Made by a program: the position numbers and the translations under genes
Shown: positions 20,748-25,116 of the stretch, piece after piece
Layout: each line of letters opens with the position of its first letter
How positions within the stretch are numbered: the stretch's first letter is position 1
DNA from: a virus
IMG/VR virus record: IMGVR_UViG_3300045806_000074
Span: 1-25,116 of that record
Reading direction: 5' to 3' (one strand)
DNA length: 25,116 bases
The notes under the pieces: generated by a model
Told to the model about the DNA's origin: nothing
Database searches by the model: none
Seen by the model: the letters and a program-made list of their open reading frames with translations, nothing else

Positions 20748-22078
20748 TGGCGGCGCCCTACGCGTTCCGCGACACGTGGTACACGATCGCCCCCGAGTGG
20801 CTCACTACGGGGACGGCGGAAGAGTACATCTACACGCTGCAACTGTGCAGCGACGCGATGGTCGACACGCTCCAGCAGGGCGCACTCTTGCGGTTCCCGG
20901 GACTCGGGGACGTGTCGCAGGTGCCGTACCTCGCACACGATCGGCAACTCACGCAGGGGCCTAACGAGAGCAGTGCGGCTTTTCTCGCACGCATCACGCA
21001 AGCCTTCAACGCGTGGGGGGGCGCGGGGTCGCGCGTGAGCGTCTTGCAGCAGCTAGGCTACTACCTCCAAGGGACGCAGACAGGGGTACCGACGGGTAAC
21101 CCGTGGATGGCCATCGTCGGCGGCTCGTACCCGACAATCGCGACGTGGGACACGGTGCGGATCGGTGACGCTCTTGGCTCTGCTCCCTCGCACTACAACG
21201 TGGCGCCATCGAACATGAATTGGGACGGATCGTCGAAGCCGTGGCGCGTGTGGCTCATTCTTTACCAGGCCCTCGTCGCGATCGCGGGGCTGTCAGGGTC
21301 GAGCGCCGCCACGGGGGTCACTACGGCGAGCGCTTGCTACTCGACCACGCCCGGCGTCATGGGTTCTGGGGCGACGGCGGGCGTGTGGATTCCGGCAACG
21401 AGCGGGACGCCGTTCAACTCGCCGTGGCTCACCCTCACCGGACTCTCCGGGCTCACGGCCGCGCAGGTGGGCCACTGGATCACGATGAGTGGGTCCGTGC
21501 ACGCCGGGAACAACGGGACGTTCCCGATCGTGCAGGTGCTCTCGGCGACCTCATGCATCATCGCAAACCCGAGTAACATCGCGCTCGATCCGGGGCCGAT
21601 CGCGTGGTCGATCGCCGCCTACCCGTGGATCGGCCCCGGCATGCCGTGGGGCTCGTCGGGCATGGTGCTCGGGCAGGGCGAGCTTGTGACGCCTCCGCTC
21701 GACACGGGAACGCGACTTGGCGGCGTATGGCAGTCGACGACGCCGCCGTCAGCCAACCAAGTCACGTCGTCTTCGTGGGGGCTCAGTTGCCCGAGCACGA
21801 CCATCGACGCCGTGCGCACCATCGTCCAGGCGTGGAAGAGCGCAGGATCGTGGTACCACGACATCGTGGTGGCGTTCGACGGGGGGACGGGCACGGTAGG
21901 CACGTCGTGGTCGCCCTACAGCAGCGTGAGCCCGGCCGGCGATCGCGCTTCGCCCGGATCGCTCGTGTCTGGCGTGTGGCTGCCGGTGGGGCAACTTGCG
22001 GGCACATTGTCGGCCTGGGATGCCTACTGCCGAGGAACCGGATCGTATAGCGCTTGCTCCGTGCCCAACGTAACGTGA
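20747..22078 (+). CDS. Baseplate / tail protein in the gpI (Mu gp48) position
   Basis: This 443-residue protein has its ATG overlapping the J-gene stop as TGATG. The first 115 residues look like a wedge-fibre connector: RDTWYTIAPEWLTTGTAEEYIYTLQLCSDAMVDTLQQGALLRFPG, then DRQLTQGPNESSAAFLARITQAFNAWGGAGSRVSVLQQLGYYL. This resembles the '(D/G)R-x-I-x-x-G-x-x-E-S ... R-L' helical start of tail proteins that follow J. The rest is Trp/Gly/Ser-rich beta structure. It includes a module at about residues 221-290 (LTLTGLSGLTAAQVGHWITMSG ... NNGTFPIVQV) related to the modules of the J gene. P2 gpI is far smaller (about 176 residues), so the C-terminal half is an expansion. It probably links the wedge to the fibres. 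Family assignment is by position and N-terminal pattern. Confidence 0.68.
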   Translation: MAAPYAFRDTWYTIAPEWLTTGTAEEYIYTLQLCSDAMVDTLQQGALLRFPGLGDVSQVPYLAHDRQLTQGPNESSAAFLARITQAFNAWGGAGSRVSVLQQLGYYLQGTQTGVPTGNPWMAIVGGSYPTIATWDTVRIGDALGSAPSHYNVAPSNMNWDGSSKPWRVWLILYQALVAIAGLSGSSAATGVTTASACYSTTPGVMGSGATAGVWIPATSGTPFNSPWLTLTGLSGLTAAQVGHWITMSGSVHAGNNGTFPIVQVLSATSCIIANPSNIALDPGPIAWSIAAYPWIGPGMPWGSSGMVLGQGELVTPPLDTGTRLGGVWQSTTPPSANQVTSSSWGLSCPSTTIDAVRTIVQAWKSAGSWYHDIVVAFDGGTGTVGTSWSPYSSVSPAGDRASPGSLVSGVWLPVGQLAGTLSAWDAYCRGTGSYSACSVPNVT

Positions 22079-22087
22079 GGTGATCCG

Positions 22088-23392
22088 ATGACGACAGGAC
22101 TCGTTCTTTCCGGCAGCGCAGTCAACGTTACGTCGCCTCTCGCGTCCTCTGTCACGGGGCTCGCCAACAACGGTGCCGGGCTCGTCCGCGTCACGACCTT
22201 CGCGCCTCACCTTTACGCGCAAGGGGACGTCGTCTTCATCAACTGCGGATCGACGCTGACCGGGTTGTTCCCCATCAACGTCATCACATCCAACACGTTC
22301 GACTTGCAGGGCTCGACGTTCACCTCGACCGCGACCGGCGCAGCCACGGACATGAGCCTTACGCCGCAGATCATGTGCCCTGTCGACGGAATGCCGATGA
22401 GCGCACAGCTATCGGGTCTCCTCTCCTCGCTCCAGGGGATCATGGATCGCACGCAGTACCTCACGTTCCTGCTCAACAGCGGGATCCAGAGCGGGAGCGC
22501 GGCGTTCACGTCGAGCGGCGCGTGGACGTGTCCAGTCTCGGTTAGGTGGGCGCTCGCAGTCGTGGTCGGCGGGGGCGGCGGGGGCGGGGGCGGGATGGTC
22601 GGTACCCCGACCACAGCGAATCAGACGTGCGGGGGCGGGGGCGGCGGCGCGGCGGACCTCGCAATCGTTCCCCTCTCGGTCACCCCCGGCACGACGTACA
22701 CGGTCACCGTTGGCGCGGGCGGTACAGCGGGCGTAGCCGGCACGGGGCTCGGCGCATCGCTCCCGACCGCAGGAGGCCGCGGCGGGGACTCCGTGTTCTC
22801 GTCCGTCATCTCGCGCGGCGCCGTGGGAGGCGGAGCGCAGACCAACGCGCTCACGCCCTACGCGACGGCTGGGTCGGTATTGGCTGTGCTTGGGGGGGCT
22901 GAAGGCTACCACGCCACGCAGGCGCAGCCGGCCGGCAACGGGCCGTGGCTCGCGAACGCGGCAGGCACAACGCAGCTACCGATCTTCCCACAGGGCTCGT
23001 GCCAGGGCGGGCACTCGTTCGCCGAGGGTGCCGCGACGTACCCCGCGTGGCCTGGCGCGGCAGGGGTCGGTAACTCGTCCCCGGGCGGGGCGGCAGGCGC
23101 GGTCGGGGCGAACTCGGGATTGTACATCGGAGGCGCGGGCGGAGGGGGCGGCGCGGGCGGCCCGGGCGGAACTGGGAGCGGAGGCGGAGGCGCGGGCGGA
23201 GCCGGCGGTAACGCGAACTCGGGCGGCGTCGGCGTCGTCGGCGGGAACGGAACGAACGGCGCGGCGTTCTCCGGGTCGGGTGGCGGTGGTGGCGGTGCGG
23301 GCGGGTCGGGCACGTCGAGCGGTCACGGCGGGGCAGGGGGCGCGGGCGGGTCGGGCGTTGTGGCGCTCTTCTGGATTCAGGGGGCCGCATGA
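22088..23392 (+). CDS. Glycine-rich tail fibre / adhesin-like protein
   Basis: This 434-residue protein has a strong GAGGTGAT ribosome binding site (22077-22084) that overlaps the preceding stop. The first 90 residues carry another compact beta module (LVRVTTFAPHLYAQGDVVFINCG ... SNTFDLQGS). A short helical linker follows (GLLSSLQGIMDRTQYLTFLL). From about residue 140, the sequence FTSSGAWTCPVSVRWALAVVVGGGGGG begins a glycine-rich receptor-binding domain. It contains many GG-rich loops and ends GAGGSGVVALFW, the usual end of this domain family. Related domains in phage adhesins form polyglycine-II-type sandwiches whose loops bind the host surface. It probably determines host recognition. The DNA of 23110-23360 is correspondingly low in complexity. 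Confidence 0.75.
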   Translation: MTTGLVLSGSAVNVTSPLASSVTGLANNGAGLVRVTTFAPHLYAQGDVVFINCGSTLTGLFPINVITSNTFDLQGSTFTSTATGAATDMSLTPQIMCPVDGMPMSAQLSGLLSSLQGIMDRTQYLTFLLNSGIQSGSAAFTSSGAWTCPVSVRWALAVVVGGGGGGGGGMVGTPTTANQTCGGGGGGAADLAIVPLSVTPGTTYTVTVGAGGTAGVAGTGLGASLPTAGGRGGDSVFSSVISRGAVGGGAQTNALTPYATAGSVLAVLGGAEGYHATQAQPAGNGPWLANAAGTTQLPIFPQGSCQGGHSFAEGAATYPAWPGAAGVGNSSPGGAAGAVGANSGLYIGGAGGGGGAGGPGGTGSGGGGAGGAGGNANSGGVGVVGGNGTNGAAFSGSGGGGGGAGGSGTSSGHGGAGGAGGSGVVALFWIQGAA

Positions 23393-23919
23393 GCCGACTC
23401 GACGTACTGCTCAAAGGCATCTACCAGATCCTGATCGGAGGCTCTCCACTGCCGCGCGAGCCTGGACTCGATCTCGTCGCGGGATCGAACGTCACAATCA
23501 CGAGCGTTGACGACCCCACAAACGGAATCTCGCACGTCACGATCGCGAGCTCCGGTGGCTCCAGCTCCACCCCTACCCCTATCCTCTACCTCACCGCCGC
23601 CGCGACGGTCACCATCTCCGGGGCCGTCCAGGTGGTCGGCGTCGACACGAGCGCGGCCGGCACCTACGCCGTCACGCTCCCGGCGATGACCGATGGCCAG
23701 GTGGTGCAGATCGACGACCATAACGGGACCTGGGTCGTGAGCGGCGCACCGACGATCGTCCCTCCCACGAGCGTTTGGATCGAGAACCCGCAAGGGTCCG
23801 CGGTCGTGCTGGGGCCGTCCGCGCTGACGCTCCCTGCCGTGGCCGGAGTCCCGCGCAGCTCGTACCGGTTCACCTACTACGCCAACGCCACGACGCACCC
23901 GACCCTCAAGGTGAGCTAA
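23389..23919 (+). CDS. Small beta-rich tail-tip or fibre-associated protein of unknown family
   Basis: This 176-residue protein starts at ATG 23389, overlapping the fibre stop as ATGA. A short amphipathic N-terminus (MSRLDVLLKGIYQILIGG) is followed by LDLVAGSNVTITSVDDPTNGISHVTIASSGG, a pattern of short strands often seen at the attachment end of phage fibre proteins. The second half continues as strands with Val/Thr/Ala (VTISGAVQVVGVDTSAAGTYAVTLPAMTDGQVVQIDD) and ends LRFTYY-like strands. No catalytic motif is visible. A trimerising fibre segment or a fibre accessory is likely from context. I do not recognise a named family. Confidence 0.65.
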   Translation: MSRLDVLLKGIYQILIGGSPLPREPGLDLVAGSNVTITSVDDPTNGISHVTIASSGGSSSTPTPILYLTAAATVTISGAVQVVGVDTSAAGTYAVTLPAMTDGQVVQIDDHNGTWVVSGAPTIVPPTSVWIENPQGSAVVLGPSALTLPAVAGVPRSSYRFTYYANATTHPTLKVS

Positions 23920-23920
23920 C

Positions 23921-25116
23921 ATGCGCCTCCCCCTCTATCTCTTCCCCCTGCTGGCGCTCGTCGCCTGCACCACGACAGTCTTCGAGCCCGACGCGACCGC
24001 GCGCGCGCTGGGCTCGCTGGGCGTCGAGACGATCCAGCACCGACTTGGCAGCGCGGGCCCGATCAGCCTCCCCGCCTCGTTCCTCACGGCGGGCGGGGAC
24101 CTCGCGACGGGGGGCGTCGTCGCGCAGGCCCAGTTCGGCGCGATATCGTTCTCCTCGACCGGGCAGGTCGCGTGCTCGACCGGCATGACGAACTGCCAGT
24201 TCAAGCAGGCGACGAAGGCGTCCGACACGGCGACGAACGCGATGAGCATCCAGGCTCAGGGCGCATTCGCGGGCGCGACGGTCAACCCCAACGGGGGCGG
24301 GGTAACGATCCAGTCTGGGGCTGGCGCCACAACGAACGGCAGCCCGGGCGCGATCGCGCTGAACATTCCTGCCCCAACCGGTACCGGGGTCGAGGGGGCC
24401 GCCCTGTTCGAGCGCGGAGGGACGCTGGTAGGGGCGATCGGCGCCTACCCGACCAATCCTGCCTATGGCGCGCTGTGGCTCGGCGGGACCAAGGGGGCAA
24501 CGAACTGGGCGCAGATCGGCGACGGGGTAACGTTCACTCAGCTCAACTCGCCGACCACGTCCAGTACCACGTACTTCTCCGCCGGCGGCACGACAGAGGC
24601 GATTCTCTCCGCGAGCGGCCTGACGCTCGGGGCCTCTGCGGCGCTTGGCGGCGGCGTAGGTGGGACGATCGGAATCACGAGCGGCACGACTGGGGTCACC
24701 GGGGGCGTATCCACCGGATCGATCATCCAGAGCTACAACAACAACCTGAGCCTGTGGGCGCCCGCTGCGACGAACGCCGCAGGGGGCGTCGTGCTCAACC
24801 TCGGAGCGACGGGCACCGGGACCGAGCCTGCGCTGGAGATCACCAACGGCGGTTCGCCGGTCATGTGGCTCCAGCGACAGGGGGCTGGCATCGGAGCGAT
24901 CTACCTCTACGGTGGGGCCACACCGACCGCGAGCAACATGAGCATCGTGGCCGGCTCCGGGTACACGTACCTGAACGCGGCGTCGAATGTTGGCCAGCTA
25001 CTCGGCAACGCGACGTACCTCACCTACGGGGGGAGCGGCTATTACAACCTCTTCAGCTCGACCGGGAGCGCGTACGGAGGCTCCAACACGCTCAACCTGA
25101 ACGCGGGGACCGAGAT
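23921..25116 (+). CDS. Putative phage-encoded lipoprotein with long fibre-like beta domain (3' end outside the window)
   Basis: An ATG at 23921, one base after the previous stop, opens a frame that stays open to the window end (398 codons so far). Residues 1-16 look like a lipoprotein signal: MRLPLYLFPLLALVAC, with lipobox L13-V-A-C16. Lipoprotein signal peptidase would cut before C16. The mature part is Gly/Thr/Ser/Asn-rich beta sequence resembling tail-fibre shaft. It has segments such as ATNAMSIQAQGAFAG, EGAALFERGG-type strands, SASGLTLGASAALGGG, and PALEITNGGSPVMWLQRQG. The Cys after the signal is followed by Thr-Thr-Thr, and two more Cys lie near residues 87 and 94. Structural tail proteins do not normally carry such signals. 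A surface lipoprotein (superinfection exclusion or host-surface modification) or a fibre with an accidental signal are both possible. Confidence 0.68.
   Translation, partial: MRLPLYLFPLLALVACTTTVFEPDATARALGSLGVETIQHRLGSAGPISLPASFLTAGGDLATGGVVAQAQFGAISFSSTGQVACSTGMTNCQFKQATKASDTATNAMSIQAQGAFAGATVNPNGGGVTIQSGAGATTNGSPGAIALNIPAPTGTGVEGAALFERGGTLVGAIGAYPTNPAYGALWLGGTKGATNWAQIGDGVTFTQLNSPTTSSTTYFSAGGTTEAILSASGLTLGASAALGGGVGGTIGITSGTTGVTGGVSTGSIIQSYNNNLSLWAPAATNAAGGVVLNLGATGTGTEPALEITNGGSPVMWLQRQGAGIGAIYLYGGATPTASNMSIVAGSGYTYLNAASNVGQLLGNATYLTYGGSGYYNLFSSTGSAYGGSNTLNLNAGTE

Noticed and set aside
1-25116. tRNA genes, CRISPR arrays, insertion sequences or a diversity-generating retroelement
   Set aside because: I saw no cloverleaf with a CCA-type acceptor, no regularly spaced repeat/spacer array, no transposase and no reverse transcriptase. 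The repeats found lie within genes or in the origin-like gap.

Overview
The window is a very GC-rich stretch of double-stranded DNA phage or prophage. Nearly all of it reads on the + strand, and the genes are packed with stop/start overlaps (ATGA, GTGA, TGATG, TTGA). The structural genes follow the Mu-like and P2-like myovirus plan: portal, S49 protease/scaffold, gpT-like capsid protein, gp36-like connector, virion morphogenesis protein, sheath, tube, tail chaperones, tape measure, baseplate, fibres. This indicates a contractile-tailed virus. The host cannot be named from this sequence. High GC, GTG and TTG starts, and a Sec/SPII lipobox at the right end point only to a high-GC bacterium. No integrase, terminase, lysis gene, tRNA or CRISPR array is visible, so the element extends beyond the window on at least one side.

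Region 1 (1-2873) is a translationally coupled replication cassette. It holds the tail of an unknown gene, a VRR-NUC nuclease, a primase-polymerase and a VapE-type helicase, and it closes with a 14-bp-stem terminator. Region 2 (2874-3628) is the only substantial non-coding stretch. It has four copies of GCGCGAGC, a 21/23 inverted repeat built from GTTGGGCCA-like 9-mers, a G-quadruplex motif on the minus strand, several palindromes, and a tiny 39-residue ribbon-helix-helix gene that looks leaderless. This layout would suit a replication origin plus a control switch between replication and structural genes, but that is inference.

Region 3 (3629-9206) holds the head genes: an unknown 219-residue protein, portal, a protease fused in frame to an acidic scaffold-like domain, a probable capsid decoration protein and the major capsid protein. 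Region 4 (9210-16309) holds the connector and tail genes: gp36-like, a small spike-base-like protein, virion morphogenesis protein, a neck/terminator candidate, sheath, tube, a chaperone pair with a clear -1 frameshift site (GGGAAAA plus a hairpin 8 nt downstream), a tape measure with a near-perfect 96-bp tandem repeat, and an unknown distal-tail protein.

Region 5 (16306-25116) holds the baseplate and adsorption genes: a hub protein that seems to carry its own spike-like C-terminus, an Ala/Ser-rich protein with a duplicated module, a gp25/gpW-like wedge, a baseplate J protein with two inserted beta modules, a gpI-like protein, a glycine-rich fibre, a small beta-rich protein and a long lipoprotein-like ORF that runs off the right end.

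The most notable signals are these. A small AHG-type beta module, or a relative of it, recurs in four tail and baseplate genes. A lipobox protein with fibre-like composition sits in the fibre cluster. The region 2 repeats look like an origin. The chaperone frameshift and the tape-measure duplication are also clear.
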